Positions 8,174 to 16,247 of a DNA stretch of 64,000 bases are shown here, piece by piece (the first letter of the stretch is position 1; the number at the start of each line of letters is the position of its first letter). Both the position numbers and the translations under genes were made by a program. The stretch is from NCBI GenBank assembly GCA_965220615.1, contig CBDCQL010000002.1, forward strand, positions 1,922,001 to 1,986,000. Direction: 5' to 3'. The notes under the pieces were generated by a model. That model was not told the DNA's origin. It made no database searches and saw only the letters and a program-made list of their open reading frames with translations. The stretch comes from JAGWBD01 sp965220615. Lineage in GTDB: Bacteria; Chloroflexota; Anaerolineae; Aggregatilineales; Phototrophicaceae.

Positions 8174-8764
8174 TTGCTGCCAGCCATGACGCGCCATACG
8201 GCGTCTGCCACGGGGTTAAGGATGACTGAGGCAACCTGGGAAAAGACCGCCATCTCGGCGCAACGCTTCAGGGGGCGGCGGCGCGCTGCCCGGCGCCTGC
8301 ACTTTCTGCTGGCCGGGCTGCTCATTCTCGTGGCCAGCGTCTGGCTCATCATTAGCGGCACGGCCAGCGGCGCGCGCTATTTCATCACCGTCGACGAACT
8401 GGTCAACAACCCGGACTGGTCCGGCAAGACCGTTCGTGTTTCCGGCGCCGTGCTGGGGTCCAGCATTGCATGGGACCCCGACTCGCTGACGATCGCCTTC
8501 ACCATGGCCGCCATCCCGGCGCAGTTTGACGATCTGGCCCTTGCCCTGCATGACGCAGTCAGTGACCCGTCGGTCACGCGTCTGGACGTCGTCGTGCCGG
8601 ACCAGCCCAAACCGGACCTGCTGCAACACGAGGCCCAGGCCATCCTCACCGGTCGACTCGGCGCTGATGGCGTGTTTACGGCCAGCGAATTGCTGCTTAA
8701 GTGCCCCAGCCGCTTCGAGGAAGCCGTTCCGGACCCCGCCATCGCCGGGCACGCGGACCTCTGA
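8174..8764 (+). CDS. ccmE: CcmE, cysteine-type haem chaperone
   Basis: A 196-residue protein with one N-terminal membrane helix followed by the CcmE OB-fold (TVDELVNNPDWSGKTVRVSG and a strand-rich middle). CcmE carries haem covalently from CcmABCD to CcmF. The classical haem-binding His of HxxxY is absent. The equivalent place reads CPSRF (Cys 177 from this start), resembling the CxxxY variant described in archaea and some bacteria, but with Phe in place of Tyr. The start is uncertain; an in-frame ATG at 8222 would remove 16 residues that are not family-like. It lies directly before ccmF. Confidence 0.83.
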   Translation: MLPAMTRHTASATGLRMTEATWEKTAISAQRFRGRRRAARRLHFLLAGLLILVASVWLIISGTASGARYFITVDELVNNPDWSGKTVRVSGAVLGSSIAWDPDSLTIAFTMAAIPAQFDDLALALHDAVSDPSVTRLDVVVPDQPKPDLLQHEAQAILTGRLGADGVFTASELLLKCPSRFEEAVPDPAIAGHADL

Positions 8765-8767
8765 GTC

Positions 8768-10831
8768 ATGCTGGCCGAAATCGGCCTGGGCGCCCTGCTG
8801 CTGGCCTTTGCTGCGGCCCTTTACGCCCTGCTCGCCGCTCTCGGCGCCGGCCTGCGAAACAGGGATGACTGGCTGCGCAGCGCGCGCAACGCCGCCCTGC
8901 TGACCTTTCCCCTGCTGCTCTGCAGCGCCTCGGCCCTGCTGCTGGCGCTGCTCAATGGTCACTACCAGATCAGCTACGTCTGGTCGGTCACCGACCCGAC
9001 CACGCCCTCCTTTTACCGATTCACCGCGCTCTGGGGTTCGCAGCAGGGTTCCCTGCTCTTCTGGTCGCTGCTGTTGAGCCTCTATTGCTTCAGCGCCATT
9101 CTGCTCAGCTGGCGCGAACATCGTCGTCTGATGCCGGGCGTCATCGCCGTGACCATGGCCACTCTGGCTTTCTTCCTCGGGCTGTCCCTGCTGCTGGAGA
9201 ACCCCTTCGAGCGCTTCTGGCTGGCCGCGGACGGCGCTGTGCTGCGCGACGCCTTCATTCCCGCCGGCGCCCACGCGCCGGACATGGAACGCCTGGCCGC
9301 CACTGCAAACGGGCTCAACCCCCTCCTGCGCCACTTCGGCATGATCATTCACCCGCCCATGCTCTACCTGGGCTTCACCGGCTTCGTCATTCCCTTCGCC
9401 TTCGCTCTGGCCGCCCTGGCCTCCGGCGACCTTTCCGCCGCCTGGATTCGCGCCACCCGGCGCTGGACCCTGCTGGCGTGGATGTTTCTCGGACTCGGGC
9501 TGCTGCTGGGTGGCCGCTGGGCCTATGACGTACTCGGCTGGGGCGGCTACTGGGGTTGGGACCCGGTCGAAAATGCCGCCCTGCTCCCCTGGCTAACCGG
9601 CACCGCCTTTCTGCATTCGGTGCTGATTCAGGAGAAGCGCGGCATGTTGCGCCTGTGGAACATGCTGCTGGTCATCTTCGCCTTTTCCGCCGTGCTCTTC
9701 GGCACCTTCGCCACCCGCAGCGGCCTCATCGAGAGCGTCCACAGTTTCGCGCGCAGCGAGATCGGTTTTCCGCTTTTCGCTTTCTGGTCCGTCATGACCC
9801 TGGTCGCCCTCGGCCTCACGCTCTGGCGCCAGCGCCAGGGTCTGCTGCGCGATGAGCGGGCCTTTGCCGGGTTGCTGGGGCGCGAATCGCTCTTCGTGCT
9901 CAACAACATCGTTTTCGCCGCCCTCTTCATCGCCATCTTCTGGGGCAGCTTCGGCGCTCCGCTGGTCAGCGAGGTGCTGCTGGATGCGCCCATCACCCTG
10001 GGCGTCGACTACTACCAGCAAGTGACACCGCCGCTCTTCGCCATTCTCTTCCTGCTGATGGGCCTCGCGCCGCTGGCCGCCTGGGGCAACAGCTCCCTGC
10101 GCCGCATGGGCGCGGGATTGCGCGTCCCTCTGCTGCTCACCCTGCCGCTACTTGCGATGCTCGCCCTGGCGGGCATGCGTACGGCGGAGGCGCTGCTGGC
10201 TTACGGCCTCGTCACGCTGGCCGGTATGGTGGCCCTTGTGGAAATTATCCGCGGCGCGCGGGCGCGCGTTCACGCCTGGGGCGAAGCATGGCCACAGGCC
10301 CTGCGCGCCCTGTTCATCCGCAACCGCGGGCGTTACGGCGGCTACGTCGTGCACCTGGGCGTCACCGTGATCGGCATCGGCGTCATCGGCAGCACGCTTT
10401 TCCAAGCCGAAACCCAACGTACACTGGCCCGCGGCGAGTCCCTGACTCTGCAACATTACGAACTGCGCTACGACGGCTTCAGCGAAGCGCTGGCCGGCGA
10501 CGGTCGTCTGCTGCGCGTCGCCGCCGTCACGCTCAGCCGCGACGGCCGGGAAATCGCAAGGCTGCGGCCGCGCATCGACGTATTTCCGCAACAGCCCATG
10601 ACCATCGCCGGAATCCATAGCAGCGCCGAAAATGACGTCTACGTGCTGCTGACCGGCCATGACGAGACCGGCGCGCGCGCGACCTTCCGCCTGACCATCA
10701 ACCCGCTGATCAATTTCGTCTGGTGGGGTGGGCTGCTGTTACTCGTGGGCACCCTGATCGCCGCCTGGCCGCAACAGGCGGGCGTCGCGTCGCGACGACA
10801 GGATTCCGCGTTGCAGGAGGCGCAAACATGA
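8768..10831 (+). CDS. ccmF: CcmF, cytochrome c haem lyase subunit
   Basis: A 687-residue polytopic membrane protein. The WWD-type haem-handling domain is seen as GGYWGWDPVENAALLPW (around residues 257-275). A second conserved region, FGMIIHPPMLYLGFTG, has a conserved His. Many membrane helices and a periplasmic C-terminal domain before a last helix fit CcmF. It receives haem from CcmE and ligates it to apocytochrome with CcmH. The length is typical. It ends in an ATGA overlap with ccmH, so translation is probably coupled. Confidence 0.93.
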   Translation: MLAEIGLGALLLAFAAALYALLAALGAGLRNRDDWLRSARNAALLTFPLLLCSASALLLALLNGHYQISYVWSVTDPTTPSFYRFTALWGSQQGSLLFWSLLLSLYCFSAILLSWREHRRLMPGVIAVTMATLAFFLGLSLLLENPFERFWLAADGAVLRDAFIPAGAHAPDMERLAATANGLNPLLRHFGMIIHPPMLYLGFTGFVIPFAFALAALASGDLSAAWIRATRRWTLLAWMFLGLGLLLGGRWAYDVLGWGGYWGWDPVENAALLPWLTGTAFLHSVLIQEKRGMLRLWNMLLVIFAFSAVLFGTFATRSGLIESVHSFARSEIGFPLFAFWSVMTLVALGLTLWRQRQGLLRDERAFAGLLGRESLFVLNNIVFAALFIAIFWGSFGAPLVSEVLLDAPITLGVDYYQQVTPPLFAILFLLMGLAPLAAWGNSSLRRMGAGLRVPLLLTLPLLAMLALAGMRTAEALLAYGLVTLAGMVALVEIIRGARARVHAWGEAWPQALRALFIRNRGRYGGYVVHLGVTVIGIGVIGSTLFQAETQRTLARGESLTLQHYELRYDGFSEALAGDGRLLRVAAVTLSRDGREIARLRPRIDVFPQQPMTIAGIHSSAENDVYVLLTGHDETGARATFRLTINPLINFVWWGGLLLLVGTLIAAWPQQAGVASRRQDSALQEAQT

Positions 10832-11292
10832 AGGGGATAATTCTGGCGCTGGTCCTGACCCTGCTGGCGCTGCCCGCGTTCGCCCAACCGGCCAGCGACG
10901 ACGAGGTCAACAAGGTCGCCGCCCGCCTCTATTGCCCTGTCTGCGAAAACGTGCCGCTGGACGACTGCGAGACGCCGGCCTGCCGACAGTGGCGCGCCGA
11001 AATCCGTTTCCAGCTGGACGCCGGCCAGTCGTCCCAGGCGATCGTCGACGACTTTGTCGCGCGCTTCGGCCAGCAGGTGGTCGGCACGCCGACGGACCCG
11101 ACCCTGCGCGCCCTGGCCCTCGTGACGCCCTGGGCGCTGGCGCTGGGCGCCCTCCTGCCTGGCGCGTTGCTGCTGCGCCGCTGGGCCCGGCAACGAAAAA
11201 CAGCATCCCTGCCGCTGGACGCGTATGAAGAGCAGGACCCTCAAAACGACTATCGCGCGCGCGTCGAGGCCGATCTCCGTGCACGACGCTGA
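10828..11292 (+). CDS. ccmH: CcmH/CycL-type thiol oxidoreductase
   Basis: A 154-residue protein with a signal peptide (ILALVLTLLALPAFAQ), a CcmH three-helix domain and a C-terminal membrane helix (about 97-120). The active-site region is LYCPVCENV rather than the usual LRCxxCQ. Two more cysteines follow in DDCETPACRQW, giving four closely spaced Cys. CcmH handles the apocytochrome CxxCH thiols before haem ligation. The ATG at 10828 has GGAGG upstream and overlaps the ccmF stop by 4 bp. Confidence 0.87.
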   Translation: MKGIILALVLTLLALPAFAQPASDDEVNKVAARLYCPVCENVPLDDCETPACRQWRAEIRFQLDAGQSSQAIVDDFVARFGQQVVGTPTDPTLRALALVTPWALALGALLPGALLLRRWARQRKTASLPLDAYEEQDPQNDYRARVEADLRARR

Positions 11293-11845
11293 ACTCCTGT
11301 CCGGCGACGACGCCAGGCCTGCTGCGCGCAACCATCCCGGCCTGCTGGCCCTGACCGCCGTCGTGCTGTTGCTCAGCGTCTTCTTCGGCATCGCCTTTTC
11401 GCGCAGCAACTACACTCAGCCCGAAGCCGGCGCCGCGCCGGACTTCGAGGTCACGACCTTCGCCGGTGATGCGCTGCGCCTCGCGGACCTGCGCGGCCAG
11501 GTCGTGGTGCTCAACTTCTGGGCCAGCTGGTGCGGCCCCTGCCGCGTGGAAGCGCCGGTGTTGCAGGCGGTCCACGAGCGCTGGCGCGATCGCGGCGTCA
11601 CCGTGCTGGGGCTGACCTACACCGACGTCGACCGGCATTCACTGGCCTTCATTGAAGAATTCGGCCTCACCTACCCCAACGCACCCGACCGCGGCAACCG
11701 GGTCTCCGGCCGCTACAACATCCAGGGCGTGCCGGAGACCTTTGTCATCGACCAGCAGGGCGATATCGCCCACTTCTTCTACGCCGCCGTCAACGAAACA
11801 GCGCTGGAGACTGTGCTCTCCCGGCTGCTGCCTGGCGACGCATGA
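11279..11845 (+). CDS. CcmG/ResA-type thiol-disulfide oxidoreductase
   Basis: A 188-residue membrane-anchored thioredoxin-like protein. It has one N-terminal helix and then the TlpA/ResA fold with active site WASWCGPCRVEAP and the cis-Pro loop GVPETFVID. It reduces disulfides in CcmH or apocytochrome outside the membrane. The GTG at 11279 is preferred because it gives a 14-bp overlap with ccmH. The in-frame ATG at 11225 would give a 68-bp overlap. The gene ends in an ATGA overlap with the next gene. Confidence 0.87.
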   Translation: MHDAELLSGDDARPAARNHPGLLALTAVVLLLSVFFGIAFSRSNYTQPEAGAAPDFEVTTFAGDALRLADLRGQVVVLNFWASWCGPCRVEAPVLQAVHERWRDRGVTVLGLTYTDVDRHSLAFIEEFGLTYPNAPDRGNRVSGRYNIQGVPETFVIDQQGDIAHFFYAAVNETALETVLSRLLPGDA

Positions 11846-12141
11846 GTCTCCCCGGCGCGATCCTTTTTCTGCTGGCCCTGGCCATCTGCTCCCTGCTGGT
11901 GCTGGCGCCCTTGCGCTCCCGACGGGTCAATGACCGAAGCGACATTGCGCGGTCACAGGAACTCGAGCGCCTGCGCCAGCGTTACGAATCTGCGCTGACG
12001 GCCCTGCGCGACATCGACGAAGACCGCCTGACGGGCAAGATCGACCCTGACAGCCATGCGTTGGAGCGCGAGACTCTGCTGAAACAGGGCGAAGCGCTGC
12101 TGGCTGACCTGGACGCGCTGGAGGAGGACAGGCGAGAGTGA
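11842..12141 (+). CDS. CcmI-like short membrane protein
   Basis: A 99-residue protein with one N-terminal membrane helix (FLLALAICSLLVLAPL) and a cytoplasmic helical hairpin containing ALTALRDIDEDRLTGKID. This resembles the N-terminal part of CcmI/CycH, without its TPR domain. In System I, CcmI delivers apocytochrome to CcmFH. The gene is joined by 4-bp overlaps to the thioredoxin-like gene before it and the multidomain cytochrome after it. The assignment rests on context plus the helical pattern. Confidence 0.6.
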   Translation: MSLPGAILFLLALAICSLLVLAPLRSRRVNDRSDIARSQELERLRQRYESALTALRDIDEDRLTGKIDPDSHALERETLLKQGEALLADLDALEEDRRE

Positions 12142-13853
12142 GGCAGCGCAGCAGCCTGCTGGCGCTCCTGCTGATCGTGCTGATTCACAGCGCCTGTTCG
12201 GGCCTGGCGGGCGAACCGCAACAACTGGCAACCCTCACGCCCCCGCCCCGCGCCCTGGCCGACCTGACCAACGGCGCCCGCATCTTCGCCGAACGTTGCA
12301 GCACTTGCCATGGCCTCACGGGCGCCGGCGACGGCGAACTGGCGCTCAACGGGTCCATTCCCGCGCCGGGCGATTTCACGCAGCCCTGGGCGGCCCGCAA
12401 CCAGGCGCCGCTGCAGTGGCTGGGCACCATCCGCGACGGCCGCATCGAGGCCCTGATGCCCCCCTGGCGCGACGCGCTGACGGAGGGCGAACTGCGCGAC
12501 GTGACGCTTTACAGCTACACCCTGCATTATTCGGCGGCCCAAATCGCCCGCGGCCGACAGGTCCACAACGAGGCCTGCGCCTCCGGCTGCCCGGCGCTGG
12601 ACGCCCTCGGCGACCTGCGCGACCCCGCGACCCTGGACAGGCTGTCGGACGCCGACCTGCGCGACGCCCTGCCGGCGTCCCTGCCCGCCTACGACGTCTG
12701 GGCGGCGGTCGCCTGGTTGCGCGCGCGCGACCTGCGGGGTCTGGAGGGGGCCGGGCAGCCCTGGACCTCGCCCTCCCCGGTCAGCGGCATCATCCGCGGG
12801 CAGATCCGCAACGGCAGTCAGGGCTTCGGCGTTCCAGGCGGTCTGAAGGTCACCCTGCTGGAGTTCGGCAGCGGGACCATGCCCGAATTGCGCGAGACTC
12901 TCAGCGCAGCCGATGGCAGCTTCCACTTTGAGGGCCTGACCCTGGCGTCCGGTCGCAGTTACAGCGTCCTCGTCGAGTACGCGGGACGGCGTTTCCCCTC
13001 GGCGCGCGTCGCCGCGGACCCCGCCCGCGCCCAAATCGACCTGCCGGTGACCATTTTCGAGACCGGCGCCGATCCCTCCACGATAGCAATGACGGCGCTG
13101 GTGCAGCAGGTCAGCGTGGAGGACGACGAACTGCAGGTCGTGGTGGTGGCACGCTTTCGCAATGCCTCGGACCGCGTGTACAGCAGTGAAAACGAGGTGG
13201 CGCCGGGACAGTACGCCTCGCTGGTTCTGCCGCTGCCCGCCGGCGTCAGCGACCTGACGCTGGCGGATGAGAGCGGACGCTTCCTCGTGGATCTGGCCGC
13301 CGGCACAGTGACCGACACCCTGCCCCTCTACCCGGGAATCGACCACATTCTGCAACTGGCCTGGCGTCAACCCCGGGGCCGGGAACGCCACACCCTGGAG
13401 TTGCCGCTCAATTACGCCCTGACGGGCGAGGTACGCCTGCTGTTGGGGCCGGGCCTCGCGCTGGCGGACGATAGCTTCGCCACCATCGGGCCGCAAATGG
13501 TGGGCACGTCCTTCTTCGATGGCTACCGCGCGCAACTGCGTCTTGAGCCGGGCGAGCGCCTGCGTTACACCTTGCTTGAACAGGCCCCTGCCCTGCCGCC
13601 AGGCGTGGTCGGCGTAGAGGCCCTCGCCCTTGGCGCCGCGGCGACCATCGCCCTGGTCATCGTCATGCTGCGCCGGCGTCACGGTGGCAACGGGAAGCGC
13701 CAGCGGGTCGACGACCTGGCGCGGCAGATCGCCCGCCTGGACGAAGAGCACGAGCGCGGTGCGATCAATCACGACGTTTATCGTCGGCGGCGGGCCGCCC
13801 TGCAGGCGCAATTGACGGGAGAGAGTGACGGAGGCGATGAACGCGCGATCTGA
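12138..13853 (+). CDS. Multidomain exported cytochrome c protein with CcmI-like tail
   Basis: A 571-residue protein with a GTG start. It has an N-terminal signal or lipoprotein-like segment (Cys near residue 20) and a cytochrome c domain with CSTCH near residue 54. A second cytochrome-like region follows in which the haem motif has decayed to CASGCP. Next come a carboxypeptidase-regulatory-like beta-sandwich (about 215-310), another beta domain, a membrane helix (about 495-515) and a cytoplasmic helical hairpin (DEEHERGAINHDVY) resembling the tail of the preceding CcmI-like protein. Its role is unknown. Its place inside the ccm operon suggests involvement in maturation or electron transfer. 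Confidence 0.75.
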   Translation: MRQRSSLLALLLIVLIHSACSGLAGEPQQLATLTPPPRALADLTNGARIFAERCSTCHGLTGAGDGELALNGSIPAPGDFTQPWAARNQAPLQWLGTIRDGRIEALMPPWRDALTEGELRDVTLYSYTLHYSAAQIARGRQVHNEACASGCPALDALGDLRDPATLDRLSDADLRDALPASLPAYDVWAAVAWLRARDLRGLEGAGQPWTSPSPVSGIIRGQIRNGSQGFGVPGGLKVTLLEFGSGTMPELRETLSAADGSFHFEGLTLASGRSYSVLVEYAGRRFPSARVAADPARAQIDLPVTIFETGADPSTIAMTALVQQVSVEDDELQVVVVARFRNASDRVYSSENEVAPGQYASLVLPLPAGVSDLTLADESGRFLVDLAAGTVTDTLPLYPGIDHILQLAWRQPRGRERHTLELPLNYALTGEVRLLLGPGLALADDSFATIGPQMVGTSFFDGYRAQLRLEPGERLRYTLLEQAPALPPGVVGVEALALGAAATIALVIVMLRRRHGGNGKRQRVDDLARQIARLDEEHERGAINHDVYRRRRAALQAQLTGESDGGDERAI

Positions 13854-14553
13854 CGTCCTCGTCGACGTGCAGGGTCTGGTCAAGGTGCAGGGCCGCCTGC
13901 CCGCACTGCGCGGCCTCGACCTGCAACTGGGTCGCGGCTCCTTCGTCGCCCTGCTGGGCCCCAATGGCAGCGGCAAGTCGACCCTGCTGCGCCTGCTGGT
14001 CGGTCTGGCGCGGCCGGACGCCGGCAGCATCCACATTGGCGGCTGGCAGGTGCCGGATGAAATGGCCGCGGTCCGACCGCACATTGGCTATGTCGGCCAC
14101 GAGACCCTGCTCCACCCGCAGCTGGGCGCCCGCGAGAACCTGCGCTTCTGCGCCCGCCTTTACGCACTTGCGGAGCCGGAGCCGCACATTCGCGACCTGC
14201 TGCGTCGCGTCGGCCTTGAACGCCGCGCGCAGGAACCGGTGCGCCATTTCTCGCGCGGCATGCAGCAACGTCTGGCAATCGCCCGCGCCCTGCTGACCGA
14301 CCCGGCCCTGCTTCTGCTCGACGAACCCTTCGACGGCCTCGACAGCGAAGGGGCGGAAATCCTGCTGCACCTGCTGCGTTCCGGCCGCGAGCGCAGCATC
14401 CTGATGGCCACGCATCGCCACAGCCTGGCGGAAAGCCTCGCCGACCGCGCCCTGTTCCTGCGCCAGGGCCTCGTGGCGGGAGAGCTGTCGCTGGCGGACG
14501 CTGCGCCCGGGACGCTTGCGGCGCGCCACGTCGAATTGACGGAAGCGCCCTGA
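13825..14553 (+). CDS. ccmA: CcmA, ATP-binding subunit of the haem/CcmE-release ABC transporter
   Basis: A 242-residue ABC ATPase. It has Walker A GPNGSGKS (about 48), signature FSRGMQQR, Walker B ALLLLDEP and an H-loop in MATHRHS. With CcmB and CcmC it uses ATP to release holo-CcmE. The GTG start at 13825 overlaps the preceding gene by 29 bp and follows GGGAGAGA; an ATG at 13837 is possible. The TGATG overlap with ccmB supports the assignment. Confidence 0.9.
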   Translation: MTEAMNARSDVLVDVQGLVKVQGRLPALRGLDLQLGRGSFVALLGPNGSGKSTLLRLLVGLARPDAGSIHIGGWQVPDEMAAVRPHIGYVGHETLLHPQLGARENLRFCARLYALAEPEPHIRDLLRRVGLERRAQEPVRHFSRGMQQRLAIARALLTDPALLLLDEPFDGLDSEGAEILLHLLRSGRERSILMATHRHSLAESLADRALFLRQGLVAGELSLADAAPGTLAARHVELTEAP

Positions 14554-15230
14554 TGCTGCGGAATTTCCTGCGCGCAGCCCTGACCATCGCGGGGAAGGAC
14601 CTGCGCGCCGAATTGCGCAGCCGTGAATTGCTGGGTCTGATGGCCCTCTTCGCGCTGCTGGCCATTCTTGTCTTCAGTTTCGCGCTGGAACTGGACCGGC
14701 CCGGCCGTCAGGACGCCGCCAGCGGCGTACTGTGGGTGACCCTGCTCTTCGCCAGCATCCTCGGCCACAACCGCAGCGTGGCGCTGGAACGCGAACACGG
14801 CGGTTTCGACGCCCTGCTGCTGGCGCCGGTCGCGCGCGGCGCGATCTTCGCCGGCAAGCTGTTGGCCAACGCCCTCTTCACCCTGGTAATCGCCCTGCTG
14901 CTGCTGCCCCTGTTGACCGTCCTGTACAATTTGCCGCAGTTTCCGCCCGCCCTGTTGCTCATCGTGCCGGCGGGCTGCCTGGGCCTGGCCGCCATCGGTA
15001 CGTTGCTGGCCGCCATGACGGTGCAAACGCGCGCGCGCGATTCACTGCTGCCTGTGCTGCTGCTGCCCGTCGCCCTGCCCCTGCTGGTTGCAGCCCTGCG
15101 CGCCAGCAATGCCGCGCTCGGCAACCTGCCAGAGGTAGAACTGCAGACCTGGCTCCTGTTGCTGCTACTCATCGACGGGATTTACCTCGCCGCGGGCTTT
15201 CTGCTCTACGAAACTGTGCTCGAGTCCTGA
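14553..15230 (+). CDS. ccmB: CcmB, membrane subunit of the CcmAB complex
   Basis: A 225-residue integral membrane protein with six predicted helices. It carries the CcmB-type N-terminus (KDLRAELRSRELL) and a conserved LEREHGGFDALLLAP region after helix 2. It pairs with CcmA. The length is normal. Start and ccmA stop share a base. A 65-bp gap follows before ccmC, so an internal promoter is possible there, but I saw no convincing match. Confidence 0.9.
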   Translation: MLRNFLRAALTIAGKDLRAELRSRELLGLMALFALLAILVFSFALELDRPGRQDAASGVLWVTLLFASILGHNRSVALEREHGGFDALLLAPVARGAIFAGKLLANALFTLVIALLLLPLLTVLYNLPQFPPALLLIVPAGCLGLAAIGTLLAAMTVQTRARDSLLPVLLLPVALPLLVAALRASNAALGNLPEVELQTWLLLLLLIDGIYLAAGFLLYETVLES

Positions 15231-15295
15231 AAACCTGAATTGATTATGCACGCTGCTTGTGACAGAATGCACATAACCCGGATGCGGGAGCAAAC

Positions 15296-16069
15296 ATGAG
15301 CGAAGCGATCGAAGTTTGCGCACTCCCGGCGGAGCGCCAACCGCGCCTCCTGCGCCTGCTAAACATACTTTCCGTGCTGGCCCTGCCACTCGGGCTCTAC
15401 GTGGCGCTCGTCCACGCCGGAACGGATACCAGTCAGGGCGACGTACAGCGCCTCTTCTATCTGCACATGCCCTCTTTCTTCGGCGCCGCCCTGGCCTTTG
15501 GCGGGGCCTTGCTGGCCAGTATCGGCTATCTCGTGAAACGCGAGACCTGCTACGACTCCTTCGCCGTGGCCGGCGTCGAAGTCGGCCTGACCCTGGCGCT
15601 GGTCAATCTCGTCAGCGGTTCCATCTGGGCGCGGCCCATCTGGAACACCTGGTGGACCTGGGACCCGCGCCTGACCTCGGCCGCCGTCATGTGTCTGACC
15701 TACGCCGCCTGGCTGGTCCTGCGCAACGGCATCGATAACGCGCAACAACGGCGACGCCTGGCATCCGTCTACGCCATCCTGGCCTACGTCACCGTCATAT
15801 TGACCCTGATCATCATCAGAATCCGGCCGGACACCATTCACCCGGCCGTCATCGGCCCCTCCGCCGCCAACGCCCAGGGGAGCTTTGAGCTGGCGGCCAC
15901 GCCCGGTGTGAGCACCGCGCTGCTGGTCAACTTTCCGATCTGGTCGCTGCTGTTGCCCCTGACCCTGCTCTGGCACCGTTACCGCCTGCAGTTGCGCGTC
16001 GAAGTGCTGGAGCAGCGCAAGGCCCTGGTGCTGAACGCGCCGCTGAGCGCGGCGAAGGGAGCCGACTGA
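15296..16069 (+). CDS. ccmC: CcmC, haem-delivery membrane protein
   Basis: A 257-residue protein with six helices. The tryptophan-rich haem-binding motif is IWNTWWTWDPRLTS (about 116-129) and the conserved His of LHMPS lies near residue 52. CcmC loads haem onto CcmE. The ATG follows GGGAGCAAAC. The gene ends with a TGATG overlap with the short ccmD. Confidence 0.92.
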   Translation: MSEAIEVCALPAERQPRLLRLLNILSVLALPLGLYVALVHAGTDTSQGDVQRLFYLHMPSFFGAALAFGGALLASIGYLVKRETCYDSFAVAGVEVGLTLALVNLVSGSIWARPIWNTWWTWDPRLTSAAVMCLTYAAWLVLRNGIDNAQQRRRLASVYAILAYVTVILTLIIIRIRPDTIHPAVIGPSAANAQGSFELAATPGVSTALLVNFPIWSLLLPLTLLWHRYRLQLRVEVLEQRKALVLNAPLSAAKGAD

Positions 16070-16221
16070 TGCCCGATACGCCCGACACCCTCGCCTACCT
16101 CAATCTCGGCCTGGCCGCGATCGCTTTCATCCTGCTGCTTTTCGCCGTCAGCATGCTGGTACGCCGGCGCAACCTCGATCAGGACCAGCGCGCGCTGGAC
16201 GAACTCGAACGCGGAGACTGA
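16069..16221 (+). CDS. ccmD: CcmD-like small membrane protein
   Basis: A 50-residue protein read directly from the sequence. A short outer N-terminus (MPDTPDTLAYLNLG) is followed by one membrane helix (AAIAFILLLFAVSMLV), a basic patch (RRR) and an acidic tail ending in ELERGD. Size, topology and position immediately after ccmC are those of CcmD, which helps release holo-CcmE from CcmABC. Its ATG overlaps the ccmC stop codon. It is easy to miss because of its length. Confidence 0.8.
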   Translation: MPDTPDTLAYLNLGLAAIAFILLLFAVSMLVRRRNLDQDQRALDELERGD

Positions 16222-16247
16222 TCAATCCATCCCTTGGGGAGCGAACT

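Noticed and set aside
15231..15295. Promoter between ccmB and ccmC
   Set aside because: Only weak hexamers (for example TTGATT) are present; ccmC can be served by the upstream promoter.
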